The notes under the pieces: generated by a model | Told to the model about the DNA's origin: nothing | The model's database searches: none | Seen by the model: only the letters and a program-made list of their open reading frames with translations | Part shown: one piece after another, positions 27,180 through 35,148 of the stretch | Layout of the letters: each line of letters begins with the position of its first letter | How positions within the stretch are numbered: position 1 is the first letter of the stretch | Program-made: the position numbers and the translations under genes | Source: Modicisalibacter sp049808615 | GTDB taxonomy: Bacteria > Pseudomonadota > Gammaproteobacteria > Pseudomonadales > Halomonadaceae | Assembly (NCBI RefSeq): GCF_049808615.1 | Contig: NZ_JBNCAN010000020.1 | Location: 1-64,000, forward strand | Reading direction: 5' to 3' | Length of the DNA stretch: 64,000 bases

Positions 27180-27946
27180 TGTTTCGGCGTGATCTTCCCT
27201 CGGCGGAGCAGCGCGGGGGCTGGCTGATTCGCATCGGCGAGCGCAGCACGATCGCGCCCGCCAGTGAAGACGATGTGCTGGAATTCGTCGATGAATGGCC
27301 GCAAACCGCTCAGCCCATCGGTTTCTGGAATGAGCAGCCGGCAGCGGTCAATTTTGAGCCTGAAGCGTTTCAATGGCCCGCGGCAAGAGAATGGTTGGCC
27401 CGTCTGCCGGAGTCAAAGTTCACCTTGATTTCGACGGCGTTACAGGTCGTGGCTTGGCAGCGGGATCATCGCTTCTGTGGCCGCTGCGGTCAGGCTGCAG
27501 AGCGAGTGGGCGGTGAATTCGCCATGCAGTGTCCAACTTGTGGGCATCGCAACTATCCGCGTATATCGCCTTGTATCATCACGCTGGTGACCCATGGCGA
27601 GGATCTGTTGCTGGCTCGCAGTCCACGCTTCCCCCCCGGGCGTTATTCGACCCTGGCGGGATTCATAGAGCCGGGTGAAACGGCGGAAGACGCGGTACAT
27701 CGTGAAATTTACGAGGAGGTCGGTCTGACGGTGCGGAATCTTAGCTATTACCGCAGCCAGCCCTGGCCATTTCCCCACTCGTTGATGCTCGGATTCTTCG
27801 CCGAGGCCGCGACCCGACGTATTCGCATCGATGGCGTCGAGATTGCCGATGCAGCCTGGTATACGCCGCGGCGGCTACCGCAACTGCCGCCGCCGTACTC
27901 GATCTCGCGAGCGCTGATCGAGGCGCATCTCAAGGCTTATTCCTGA
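27179..27946 (+). CDS. nudC: NAD(+)/NADH pyrophosphatase NudC (NAD decapping)
   Basis: A 255-residue Nudix hydrolase that splits NAD(H) and can remove the NAD cap of RNA. A zinc ribbon with CGRCG and CPTCGH pairs (about residues 100-125) precedes the Nudix box. The box opens GFIEPGETAEDAV and closes REIYEEVGL. The downstream SQPWPFPHSLMLGF is the NudC-specific SQPWPFPxS signature. It starts on the dnaQ stop (one-base overlap). Its 3' end overlaps the convergent SCP2-domain gene by 10 bases. Confidence 0.93.
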   Translation: MFRRDLPSAEQRGGWLIRIGERSTIAPASEDDVLEFVDEWPQTAQPIGFWNEQPAAVNFEPEAFQWPAAREWLARLPESKFTLISTALQVVAWQRDHRFCGRCGQAAERVGGEFAMQCPTCGHRNYPRISPCIITLVTHGEDLLLARSPRFPPGRYSTLAGFIEPGETAEDAVHREIYEEVGLTVRNLSYYRSQPWPFPHSLMLGFFAEAATRRIRIDGVEIADAAWYTPRRLPQLPPPYSISRALIEAHLKAYS

Positions 27947-28254
27947 GGAAAAAGCGTGCTGAGCTTGGTGGCCAGCATCAGGTTGCCGGTGGCTTTCAAT
28001 TTCCCGGACATGAAGGCGTGCATGCCGTCGATCTCGCCGTTCAATAGGCCTTTGAGCGTGGTGCTGTCGGTCGCCAGAGTCACGGAAGGGTCATCGTGTT
28101 CGCCGGAGTGTATACCGAGCGTGCCGTCCTGAACGTGGAGATAATAATCCTCGGCATCACTGACATTGAACTGGAAGACATCGTCCATGCCCTGGGCCGC
28201 CTGAGGATCGAAACGGGTTTTTAAACGCTCTAGGGTGGCGCTGTGGTTGGTCAT
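27937..28254 (-). CDS. SCP2 sterol-binding-domain protein
   Basis: A 105-residue single-domain protein of the SCP2 fold (hydrophobic-tunnel lipid carrier). Typical elements are the opening helix, VSDAEDYYLHVQDG, VTLATDSTTLKGLLNGEIDG, and the closing ATGNLMLATKLSTLF. Stand-alone bacterial SCP2 proteins are thought to bind acyl or lipid ligands, but their role is unclear. AGGAG precedes the ATG at 28254. An ATG 15 bases upstream overlaps that site. It is a single gene. Confidence 0.8.
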   Translation of the reverse strand: MTNHSATLERLKTRFDPQAAQGMDDVFQFNVSDAEDYYLHVQDGTLGIHSGEHDDPSVTLATDSTTLKGLLNGEIDGMHAFMSGKLKATGNLMLATKLSTLFPQE

Positions 28255-28389
28255 CGAGGCTCCTGTCATGCGGTTGGAATTCTGTTGAGAAGGGAGGGCG
28301 AATGTGTGGCAAATAGTCAGTTCACGTCAAGGGTTGGCTGCTAAATGTCCATGAACTCGACACTACGAAAATGATGAAGAGAGGTCCAA

Positions 28390-29430
28390 GTGAGCGAATG
28401 GCTGGCGGAATACGGCATGTTTTTGGCGCAGGTGATCACTCTGGCTCTGATCATTGTGATCTTGATTGCATTGGCGGGCAAAGCTCGAGGGCATGAGGAA
28501 CATAGCCGGCTCCGAGTCGAGGAACTCAACAAACGTCTGCGTTCCCGACAGCGTCGCCTGCGCCTGACCGGCATGAATCGCAAGCGGCGCAAGATGGCCC
28601 TGAAGCGTTTCAAGAAAGATGACAAGCACGAAGCCCGCGCCCCTGAAAGCAGTGAAAGCGAGCAGCGGAAGCCAACGGTCTGGGTGCTGGATTTCAAAGG
28701 GGATATCAAGGCATCGGCCACCACGCGCTTCGGCGAGGAGATCTCCGCCTTGCTAGGCGTGATCAACGAGGATGACGAGGTAGTCCTGCGCCTCGAGTCG
28801 CCCGGTGGGCTGGTCCACGCCTACGGTCTTGCGGCGGCGCAATTCGATCGTCTGCGCGAGGCAAAGGTGACCACCACGGTGTGTATCGATAAGGTCGCGG
28901 CCAGCGGTGGCTATCTCATGGCCTGCTGTGCGGATCGCTTGCGGGCAGCGCCCTTCGCCGTGATCGGTTCCATCGGGGTGGTGGCGCAGCTACCCAATAT
29001 TCATCGTCTACTCAAGAAAAACGATATCGATGTCGAATTGCTGACCGCCGGGCGTTACAAGCGCACCTTGACGGTGCTGGGGGAAAACACTGAAGAAGGC
29101 CGGGAAAAGTTCCTTGATGACTTGGAAAATACCCACGAACTTTTCAAGCGTTATGTCAGTGAACGGCGTCCCGAGCTCGATATCGAGGCCGTGGCTACCG
29201 GCGAGATATGGTATGGCAGCGAGGCGGTGAAGAACGGCCTGATCGACGACCTGGGTACTAGCGAAGCCTATCTCCTCGAGCGCATGGCCCATGCTCGCGT
29301 GATGACGCTTGCATTGGAGAAAAAGCGCGGGCTGGCGGAGCGTGCTGGGTTGGCTGTTTCAATGGGGCTCGAGCACGCAGTGCAGCGTGTGTATGAAGTG
29401 CTCGAAGCGGGCGGCTGGCAGCGGCGTTGA
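28390..29430 (+). CDS. sohB: SohB inner-membrane serine protease (S49 family)
   Basis: A 346-residue protease. One N-terminal membrane helix (about residues 8-30) is followed by a basic, charged cytoplasmic-like linker and the S49 peptidase domain, which should lie in the periplasm. The nucleophile is in VAASGGYLMA (S172) and the general-base lysine is in GRYKRTLT (K224), the SppA/SohB Ser-Lys dyad. The start is GTG with GAGG six bases before it. SohB may take part in turnover of signal peptides or misfolded envelope proteins. It is monocistronic, convergent with the ArsR gene. Confidence 0.88.
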   Translation: MSEWLAEYGMFLAQVITLALIIVILIALAGKARGHEEHSRLRVEELNKRLRSRQRRLRLTGMNRKRRKMALKRFKKDDKHEARAPESSESEQRKPTVWVLDFKGDIKASATTRFGEEISALLGVINEDDEVVLRLESPGGLVHAYGLAAAQFDRLREAKVTTTVCIDKVAASGGYLMACCADRLRAAPFAVIGSIGVVAQLPNIHRLLKKNDIDVELLTAGRYKRTLTVLGENTEEGREKFLDDLENTHELFKRYVSERRPELDIEAVATGEIWYGSEAVKNGLIDDLGTSEAYLLERMAHARVMTLALEKKRGLAERAGLAVSMGLEHAVQRVYEVLEAGGWQRR

Positions 29431-29465
29431 GCCTTGCTTCGATTGAGACCCGGTGTTAAGACCTG

Positions 29466-29780
29466 TCAGGCATAAAGCTTGGCGAGAGTGTCCACCACGG
29501 TACGTGCCTCTTGACCTTGCAGCGAGTAGTAGATCGTCTGGGATGAGCGCCGTGTAGTGACCAGTCCCTCGCGCCGCAAGATGGCCAGATGCTGGGACAG
29601 GGCGGATTGACTCAAGGCCAGGCGAGAATTCAGTTCCGAAACGGATAGCTCCGTCTCGTCAAGCAGGCACAGTATGCGCAGACGATTTTCGTTGGCCATG
29701 GCCTTGAGAAGGTTGGTGGCGTCGGCGACGATGCCATCACCTTTTTCGAGTAGCTGTGCCGCAGCTTGACGAGTGCTCAT
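29466..29780 (-). CDS. ArsR/SmtB-family transcription regulator
   Basis: A 104-residue winged-helix protein. The sequence ANENRLRILCLLDETELSVSEL is followed by recognition helix LALSQSALSQHLAILRREGLV, the ArsR pattern. There is no CxC or other metal-binding cysteine set near the recognition helix (one cysteine only), so it probably senses something other than metal. It resembles the BigR/SoxR-like or house-keeping ArsR group. GGAGAA precedes the ATG at 29780, although the frame stays open to 30008. It is divergent from prpE, with a 14-base palindrome between them, so it may control itself or prpE. Confidence 0.85.
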   Translation of the reverse strand: MSTRQAAAQLLEKGDGIVADATNLLKAMANENRLRILCLLDETELSVSELNSRLALSQSALSQHLAILRREGLVTTRRSSQTIYYSLQGQEARTVVDTLAKLYA

Positions 29781-30163
29781 TGTAATTCTCCTTTGCGTCT
29801 TGCGGTGGTGGCGGGAACCCCATTCGGCGCTCGTTCGGCTGGCGCCGGCTACTTCGTTTATATCCTCATTTAGTAAGTCTTGAATAACTCCGGGATACTT
29901 GTCCAAACGGATATTTAACGATAAATCATCGTGCGGTAATGGGCCTGGTGGCGCTCCAGTACATTCATTGTCGACAATGTGATTGCGGTTTTGGCTCTGA
30001 AGACTCATTTATTGTGCTTTTTTGTCCGAGATTAGCCGATGGTATGAGTGGAAAGCGCTACGACATCGCCTAAAGTGTCAACAATCGGCGGTTTGAGAAG
30101 CGATGCCGCTGTTGAGCCCTAGCGTTGACCCTTTGGCGTATTCCCTAACGAGGCGGGTTTTTC
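29781..30163. other. Divergent intergenic region between arsR-type gene and prpE
   Basis: 383 bases with no convincing gene. The region is AT-richer than its flanks. A perfect 14-base palindrome stands near its middle (29966-29979), and a weaker repeat ACGAT-N5-ATCGT at 29918-29932. The upstream extension of the arsR frame across this region does not look like protein. Two promoters should lie here but were not resolved. Confidence 0.5.
29966..29979. promoter_or_regulatory. Perfect 14-bp palindrome, candidate operator
   Basis: CATTGTCGACAATG is a complete dyad in the intergenic region between the ArsR-family gene and prpE. ArsR proteins commonly bind imperfect 12-2-12 dyads of ATA/TTCAA type. 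This dyad does not match a named consensus, but its place about 190 bases from each start codon and its perfection make it a candidate operator. Confidence 0.35.
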
Positions 30164-32074
30164 ATGCATACCTACCAGACCGAGTTTCAGCAATCGATTC
30201 AGCACCCCGAAGCGTTCTGGGCAGAACAAGCCCAGCGCATATCCTGGTTCACGTCGCCGCAGACCATCCTTAGTTACGATGAACAACATCATGCGCGCTG
30301 GTATGACGACGGCGAGCTGAATATCTGCCATGTGGCATTGGATCATCACGTCGAGAACGGTCGTGGCGACCAGCCGGCGATCTTTTGGGATTCGCCGGTG
30401 TCCGGTCAGCAACGACAACTGAGTTACCGTGAATTGCGCGATCAGGTAGCGACCTTCGCCGGTGCCTTGGCAGGCCTGGGTGTGGAAAAGGGCGATCGCG
30501 TGGTCATCTACATGCCCATGGTGCCCGAGGCGCTGGTGGCGATGTATGCCTGCGCACGCCTGGGGGCAATTCATTCGGTAGTGTTCGGCGGCTTTGCGCC
30601 TCATGAATTGGCAATGCGCATCGAGGACGCCGAACCCAAGGTGGTGGTGGCTGCTTCCTGTGGCATTGAAATCGATACGGTCCTGCCTTACAAGCCGATC
30701 GTCGACAAGGCAATCGCCAGTAGTGCTTATAAGCCATCGGCATGTGTGATTCTGCAGCGTGAGCAGGCCCAGGCCGATCTGGGCGATATCGATCACGACT
30801 GGCAGACGTTGGTGGAAAACGCTGCGCCTGCGGACTGCGTGCCGGTCAAGGGTACCGATCCTCTCTACATCCTCTACACCTCGGGTACGACCGGTAAGCC
30901 CAAGGGCGTGGTGCGCGATCATGGCGGCTATGCGGTGGCACTGCACTATTCCATGGAGCGTGTCTACGGAATGGCGCCGGGGGAGGTGTTCTTTTCGGCC
31001 TCGGATGTTGGCTGGGTGGTAGGGCATTCCTACATTGTCTATGCGCCCTTGATTCTGGGATGCACCACCGTCGTTTATGAAGGCAAGCCGGTGCGCACCC
31101 CGGATGCGGGGGCGTTCTGGCGACTCATTTCCGAGTATCGTGTAAAGGCATTCTTTACTGCGCCGACCGCGTTTCGCGCCGTCAAGAAAGAGGACCCGGA
31201 TGGCAAGTGGTTGGAAAAATACGATATTTCCTGTCTCAAGACGTTGTTCCTGGCCGGGGAACGTCTGGACCCCCCGACCTTTCACTGGCTTGATGACCTG
31301 CTCGACGTACCGGTGATCGATCATTGGTGGCAGACCGAAACCGGCTGGGCCATCGCCGCCAACCTGCAAGGACTCGAGCCCATGCCGGTCAAGCCCGGTT
31401 CCGCGACGGTGCCGGTGCCTGGCTACAATGTGCAGGTGCTCAATCGTCAGGGGGAGCCCGCCACGGATTATGAGCAGGGTAGTATCGTCATACGTCAGCC
31501 CATGCCACCAGGGTGTCTTACGGGTATCTGGCGCAATCCCAAGCGATTTCATCAGGCCTACATGGCGACATTCCCCGACTGTTACCTGACTGGCGACGGG
31601 GGCTACTTCGACGAGGACGGCTATCTGTTCATCATGGGACGTACCGATGATGTCATCAACGTGGCGGGCCATCGTCTGTCCACCGGTGAGATGGAAGAGG
31701 TGCTGGGTTCGCATTCGGCGGTGGCGGAATGTGCCGTGATCGGCATTCTCGACGATCTGAAAGGGCAGGTGCCTCTCGGATTGGTAATACCCAAGGATGG
31801 CTTCGATGGCGATACAGACACCCTTGAAAAGGAGTTGATCGCACTGGTTCGCGCGCAGATCGGTCCCGTGGCTTCCTTGAAGCAGGTGCTGGTGGTATCG
31901 CGGCTGCCCAAGACGCGTTCCGGCAAGATACTGCGCAAACTCCTGCGTACCATTGCCGATGGCAAGGAGTTCGGCATGCCCTCCACCATCGATGATCCCA
32001 CCAGTCTTCAGGAGGTACATGAACATATGGTGGATCGGGAAGTGGGGGCGGCGCACCAGTCACGGCAAGTTTAA
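30164..32074 (+). CDS. prpE: Propionyl-CoA synthetase (acyl-CoA synthetase)
   Basis: A 636-residue AMP-forming ligase that activates propionate (or acetate-like acids) to the CoA thioester. The phosphate loop is YTSGTTGKPKG, the adenine region WWQTETGW, and the hinge and core motifs GRTDDVINVAGHRLSTGEMEE. The catalytic lysine is in KTRSGKILRK near the C-terminus. The start HTYQTEFQQSIQHPEAFWAE is closer to PrpE than to Acs. No prpBCD methylcitrate genes are nearby, so it stands as a lone scavenging ligase. A clear intrinsic terminator follows. Confidence 0.88.
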   Translation: MHTYQTEFQQSIQHPEAFWAEQAQRISWFTSPQTILSYDEQHHARWYDDGELNICHVALDHHVENGRGDQPAIFWDSPVSGQQRQLSYRELRDQVATFAGALAGLGVEKGDRVVIYMPMVPEALVAMYACARLGAIHSVVFGGFAPHELAMRIEDAEPKVVVAASCGIEIDTVLPYKPIVDKAIASSAYKPSACVILQREQAQADLGDIDHDWQTLVENAAPADCVPVKGTDPLYILYTSGTTGKPKGVVRDHGGYAVALHYSMERVYGMAPGEVFFSASDVGWVVGHSYIVYAPLILGCTTVVYEGKPVRTPDAGAFWRLISEYRVKAFFTAPTAFRAVKKEDPDGKWLEKYDISCLKTLFLAGERLDPPTFHWLDDLLDVPVIDHWWQTETGWAIAANLQGLEPMPVKPGSATVPVPGYNVQVLNRQGEPATDYEQGSIVIRQPMPPGCLTGIWRNPKRFHQAYMATFPDCYLTGDGGYFDEDGYLFIMGRTDDVINVAGHRLSTGEMEEVLGSHSAVAECAVIGILDDLKGQVPLGLVIPKDGFDGDTDTLEKELIALVRAQIGPVASLKQVLVVSRLPKTRSGKILRKLLRTIADGKEFGMPSTIDDPTSLQEVHEHMVDREVGAAHQSRQV

Positions 32075-32098
32075 GCAGCTGTTTTGAACTGCTGCATA

Positions 32099-32124
32099 GG
32101 GCCCGCTTTTAGCGGGCCCGATTT
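32099..32124 (+). terminator. Intrinsic terminator after prpE
   Basis: An eight-base perfect stem, GGGCCCGC / GCGGGCCC, with loop TTTTA, followed by GATTT. A smaller hairpin (GCAGC...GCTGC) lies directly before it at 32075-32094. Together they end prpE transcription before yhhQ. Confidence 0.8.
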
Positions 32125-32164
32125 GTGGGTACCATGCACCGCTCGAATCATTCCCATCGATGCA

Positions 32165-32200
32165 CGAGGGTTCCCTCACCCCTCGGCGGTACAAAAAGGA
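32165..32200 (+). promoter_or_regulatory. Candidate preQ1-I riboswitch in the yhhQ leader
   Basis: Stem CGAGG/CCTCG (one extra G-C possible) closes an 11-base pyrimidine-rich loop that ends ACC, followed by a 12-base tail ending ACAAAAA and then GGA. The loop's TCC can pair with GGA to form the H-type pseudoknot of class I preQ1 aptamers. A loop cytosine next to the stem is placed where the ligand-pairing C lies. The layout (stem of 5, loop of 10-12, A-rich tail of 12, then GG) matches what I recall of the Thermoanaerobacter tengcongensis aptamer. The paired GGA is the ribosome site of yhhQ, 7 bases before its ATG, so ligand binding should block translation. No covariance search was run. Confidence 0.55.
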
Positions 32201-32207
32201 CTTCTCG

Positions 32208-32873
32208 ATGCTGTTGTTGTCCGAAGGGCAAAAACGCCGCTGCCTGATAGCGCTGGTGGCGTTTCATATTCTCGTGATCGCCGCGAGCAATTATCTGGTG
32301 CAGCTGCCGTTTACGATCGCGGGCTTGCACACCACCTGGGGCGCGTTCAGTTTCCCGTTCATCTTCCTGGCCACGGATCTTACCGTCAGGCTCTTTGGCA
32401 AAGGGCCGGCGCGGGTGATCATCGCCCGGGTCATGCTGCCGGCACTGGTGGTTTCCTATGTATTGTCCGTCATGTTCGAGAAAGGGGAGTTCCGTAGTCT
32501 TGACGCTCTCGGCGACTTCAATCTGTTCGTTGCACGTATCGCGCTGGCCAGTTTCATGGCTTACGTGATTGGTCAGTTACTCGATATTCAGGTGTTCGAT
32601 CGACTGCGACGCAGTGCCCGCTGGTGGGTAGCGCCGGCGCTTTCGACGATACTCGGTAATCTGGCGGATACCTTTGCATTTTTCGCCATTGCCTTTCATC
32701 AAGGGCCAGATGCCTTCATGGCCAGCCATTGGGTAGAAATCGCCTGGGTCGATTACGCGGTCAAATTGACCGTCTCGCTGACACTGTTCTTGCCCATGTA
32801 CGGCTTGCTGCTGGGATGGTTGAGCCGGTGCCTGCTACGCTGGGGGGCAAGGCCGTCACCGGAAGGCATTTAA
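32208..32873 (+). CDS. yhhQ: Queuosine precursor (preQ0/preQ1) transporter YhhQ
   Basis: A 221-residue inner-membrane protein with six helices, of the COG1738/VUT-1 family, which imports 7-cyano- or 7-aminomethyl-7-deazaguanine for queuosine synthesis in tRNA. Family features: SNYLVQLPF, the TWGAFSFPFIFLATDLTVRLFG segment with the conserved D-x-T, and the second-half WVAPALSTILGNLADTFAF. AAAGGA lies before the ATG at 32208. The longer frame from 32160 overlaps the leader structure and is rejected. A candidate preQ1-I aptamer sequesters that ribosome site, which fits the transporter's substrate. Confidence 0.9.
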   Translation: MLLLSEGQKRRCLIALVAFHILVIAASNYLVQLPFTIAGLHTTWGAFSFPFIFLATDLTVRLFGKGPARVIIARVMLPALVVSYVLSVMFEKGEFRSLDALGDFNLFVARIALASFMAYVIGQLLDIQVFDRLRRSARWWVAPALSTILGNLADTFAFFAIAFHQGPDAFMASHWVEIAWVDYAVKLTVSLTLFLPMYGLLLGWLSRCLLRWGARPSPEGI

Positions 32874-32899
32874 GCATAAGGGTTGAAAAGGAAGACACC

Positions 32900-33718
32900 A
32901 TGAGCGATTCGGTCGAACTCCACTATCAGGATAGCAATAGGCAAGACAACAACGAGCAGGACAGCAGCGACAGGGATGGCGTGCCATTGGTCGTACTACA
33001 CGGCCTGTTCGGCAGTGCCGACAACTGGCGCTCTCATGTCAAGAAGTGGCAGCAACAGCGCCGGGTCATCACCGTGGATTTACGCAACCATGGGCGCTCG
33101 CCTCATGCCGAAGAAATGAACTATCCCGCGATGGCCCGGGATGTGATCGCTCTGCTCGACGCGCTCGAGATCGAACGCTGCGATCTGCTGGGTCACTCAA
33201 TGGGGGGCAAAGTGGCAATCACCGTGGCCCGCCTGGCGCCCGAACGCCTGACCTCGTTGATCGTTGCGGATATCGCTCCCGTCGCCTACGGCCACGATCA
33301 CGACAGTGTCTTTGCCGCCCTTCACCGGGTTGTGGAAGGTGAGCCCACCTCCCGCAAGGAAGCCGATGGATTGATGGCCGATGCAGTGGAGACACCGGCG
33401 GTGCGCATGTTCCTGGCCACCAACCTGGTACGCGACGACGACGGTGTGATGCGCTTGCGGATCGGCCTCGACGAAATCGAAGCCGCCTATGAGGATATCA
33501 TGGCTGTGCCGGCGGGTGAGGGGGCTTATGAAGGTCCGACATTGGTGCTGCGTGGAGCTCATTCCGACTACGTCAGCGATAAGTTCGTCCCTCAATTGAA
33601 GGAAGTCTTGCCCGAGGCCGAAATCGAGACGTTGGACGCCGGGCACTGGCTGCACGCCGAGGCACCGGAGGCGTTTCAGCAGGCGGTGAATGGGTTTCTC
33701 GAACGTCGCTCCTCTTGA
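32900..33718 (+). CDS. Alpha/beta-hydrolase (YbfF-type esterase)
   Basis: A 272-residue hydrolase. The oxyanion strand is VVLHGLFGSADNW, and the nucleophile elbow GHSMGGKVA carries the serine. Aspartate and histidine follow in LRGAHSDYV and DAGHWLHAE. The strong LHGLFGSADNW and NHGRSPHAEEMNY motifs match YbfF, an acyl-CoA/malonyl-type esterase with broad in vitro activity. The N-terminal 25 residues are polar and rich in Asp/Asn/Gln/Ser, probably disordered, and may be added by a lineage-specific 5' extension. It starts 26 bases after yhhQ and is likely co-transcribed. Confidence 0.85.
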   Translation: MSDSVELHYQDSNRQDNNEQDSSDRDGVPLVVLHGLFGSADNWRSHVKKWQQQRRVITVDLRNHGRSPHAEEMNYPAMARDVIALLDALEIERCDLLGHSMGGKVAITVARLAPERLTSLIVADIAPVAYGHDHDSVFAALHRVVEGEPTSRKEADGLMADAVETPAVRMFLATNLVRDDDGVMRLRIGLDEIEAAYEDIMAVPAGEGAYEGPTLVLRGAHSDYVSDKFVPQLKEVLPEAEIETLDAGHWLHAEAPEAFQQAVNGFLERRSS

Positions 33719-33738
33719 TGTCCTGGCGAGCGAAGCCA

Positions 33739-35130
33739 TCAAACCAGTAACGGTCGAATCTCGAGTTGCTCCGGCTGGCGAGCCAGAAAACGGTTGAGAA
33801 TCTTGTAGGTATCCACATCGAAGCGCGCTTTCTGTGTGGTCAGTGAGGCGAGATCGGTTTCACCGAGATGTTCCAGGCTGCCCAAGTAGCACCAGTGATC
33901 GACGATATGCCAGACCCGCGTACCGTCCTGGGCGGTTTCGCCGAAGGCGACGCGGCCCGGCCAGGCCCACTGCTGTACTCTGAGGCGTTCGAGTGCCTCT
34001 TGGGCTCGGCGGGCATGAGCCTCCAAGGTTTCCTTGCCGCAGCAGGCGCCGGCGCAACGCCCCAGTTGCTGTGCGAAACAGCGACCCCGCCCGGTGGTCA
34101 GGCCGAGTACCTGGGGGCATAGACGGTACTCCTCGGCAATCTGGCCCAGTGCATTACGTGCATCACGACGGGTGCGGAACAGACCATAGAGAGTCAATTC
34201 CCGGGAAAGATCGAGGTTGTCGCCATCGACCAGAGAAGGCGACAGCTCATCTTCCGGCCAATGCCAACTCACCAGCCGGCTTTGACGGCGTAATTGCCGA
34301 TTATGGACCGGCATCAGTTCCTTGATCAGTTGCGCCTCGAGTAATTGAGCGCCCAGATCTCCCGCTGTCTCATGCCACTCAAGATCGTGAATCTGCTGAC
34401 TCAGGCGCATTTCCCGGTCGTTGCGATGATCGCTGTTGAAGTGGCTGAGTACCCGAGCGCGCAGATTGACACTCTTGCCCACGTATAAAATGGCGCGATT
34501 CTCGCCGTGGAACAGATATACGCCGGGTCGTTCGGGTAGAGATTGCAGGCGGGCAGGATCCAGGTGCGCCGGCAGGCTGGATTGTCGCAACTGGGCGCGA
34601 ATCATTGTCTCGAGCTGTTCTTCATCGTGCTGACGGTGCCAGCGCTGCCAGAGTGCCAGCATGGCTCGGGCATCGCCCTCCGCGCGATGACGATCAAAGT
34701 CGCTCAGACCGTGGCGGGCAAGCAGTGCATCGAGATTATGATGACGCTGCTGAGGTGCCAGGCGTCGCGACAGCTTGAGCGTGCAGATTACATTAGTGCT
34801 GTAATCCAGGCCGGCACGCTTGAATTCGTTGCGCAGAAAACCGTAATCGAAGCGGGCGTTGTGTGCCACCAGCGCGTCAGTATCGAGCCAGGAGAATAGT
34901 TCGTTTGCCAGCTCCTCGAAGACGGGGGCGTCTGTCACCATGGCATCATCGATACCGGTGATCTGCTGTATATGCCTGGGAATATCCGTCTGCGGGTTTA
35001 CCAGGGTGATGAAGCGTTCGATGACCTGTCCGTCGATCACCCGCAGGGCGGCGATTTCAGTAATTCGGTCTCGGGTAGTGCGGGTGCCGGTGGTTTCCAG
35101 GTCGATGAAAACGAGAGGGCGATCATTCAT
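33739..35130 (-). CDS. DnaQ-type exonuclease fused to a GIY-YIG (UvrC N-terminal/Cho-like) endonuclease
   Basis: A 463-residue two-domain nuclease. Residues 1-170 form a DEDDh exonuclease: FIDLETTG (D10, E12), HNARFDYGFL, and H148/D153 in HRAEGDARAM. Residues 200-290 are a GIY-YIG domain (GVYLF at 203, YVGKS at 216, then an arginine helix and the catalytic glutamate in LLEAQLIKEL), as in UvrC and Cho. The C-terminal part (CPQVLGLTTGRGRCFAQQLGRCAGAC) resembles the region after the GIY-YIG domain of UvrC/Cho and has a cysteine-rich patch. The fusion is known in gammaproteobacteria. A repair role is inferred, with Cho-like 3' incision plus trimming as the simplest idea. It follows the binding-protein gene by 18 bases. 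Confidence 0.85.
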   Translation of the reverse strand: MNDRPLVFIDLETTGTRTTRDRITEIAALRVIDGQVIERFITLVNPQTDIPRHIQQITGIDDAMVTDAPVFEELANELFSWLDTDALVAHNARFDYGFLRNEFKRAGLDYSTNVICTLKLSRRLAPQQRHHNLDALLARHGLSDFDRHRAEGDARAMLALWQRWHRQHDEEQLETMIRAQLRQSSLPAHLDPARLQSLPERPGVYLFHGENRAILYVGKSVNLRARVLSHFNSDHRNDREMRLSQQIHDLEWHETAGDLGAQLLEAQLIKELMPVHNRQLRRQSRLVSWHWPEDELSPSLVDGDNLDLSRELTLYGLFRTRRDARNALGQIAEEYRLCPQVLGLTTGRGRCFAQQLGRCAGACCGKETLEAHARRAQEALERLRVQQWAWPGRVAFGETAQDGTRVWHIVDHWCYLGSLEHLGETDLASLTTQKARFDVDTYKILNRFLARQPEQLEIRPLLV

Positions 35131-35148
35131 GAGAGGGAAGTGAAGTCC

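Noticed and set aside
30119..32056. A 645-codon open frame on the minus strand opposite prpE
   Set aside because: It is the antisense shadow of a well-supported acyl-CoA synthetase, with no family resemblance and no ribosome site.
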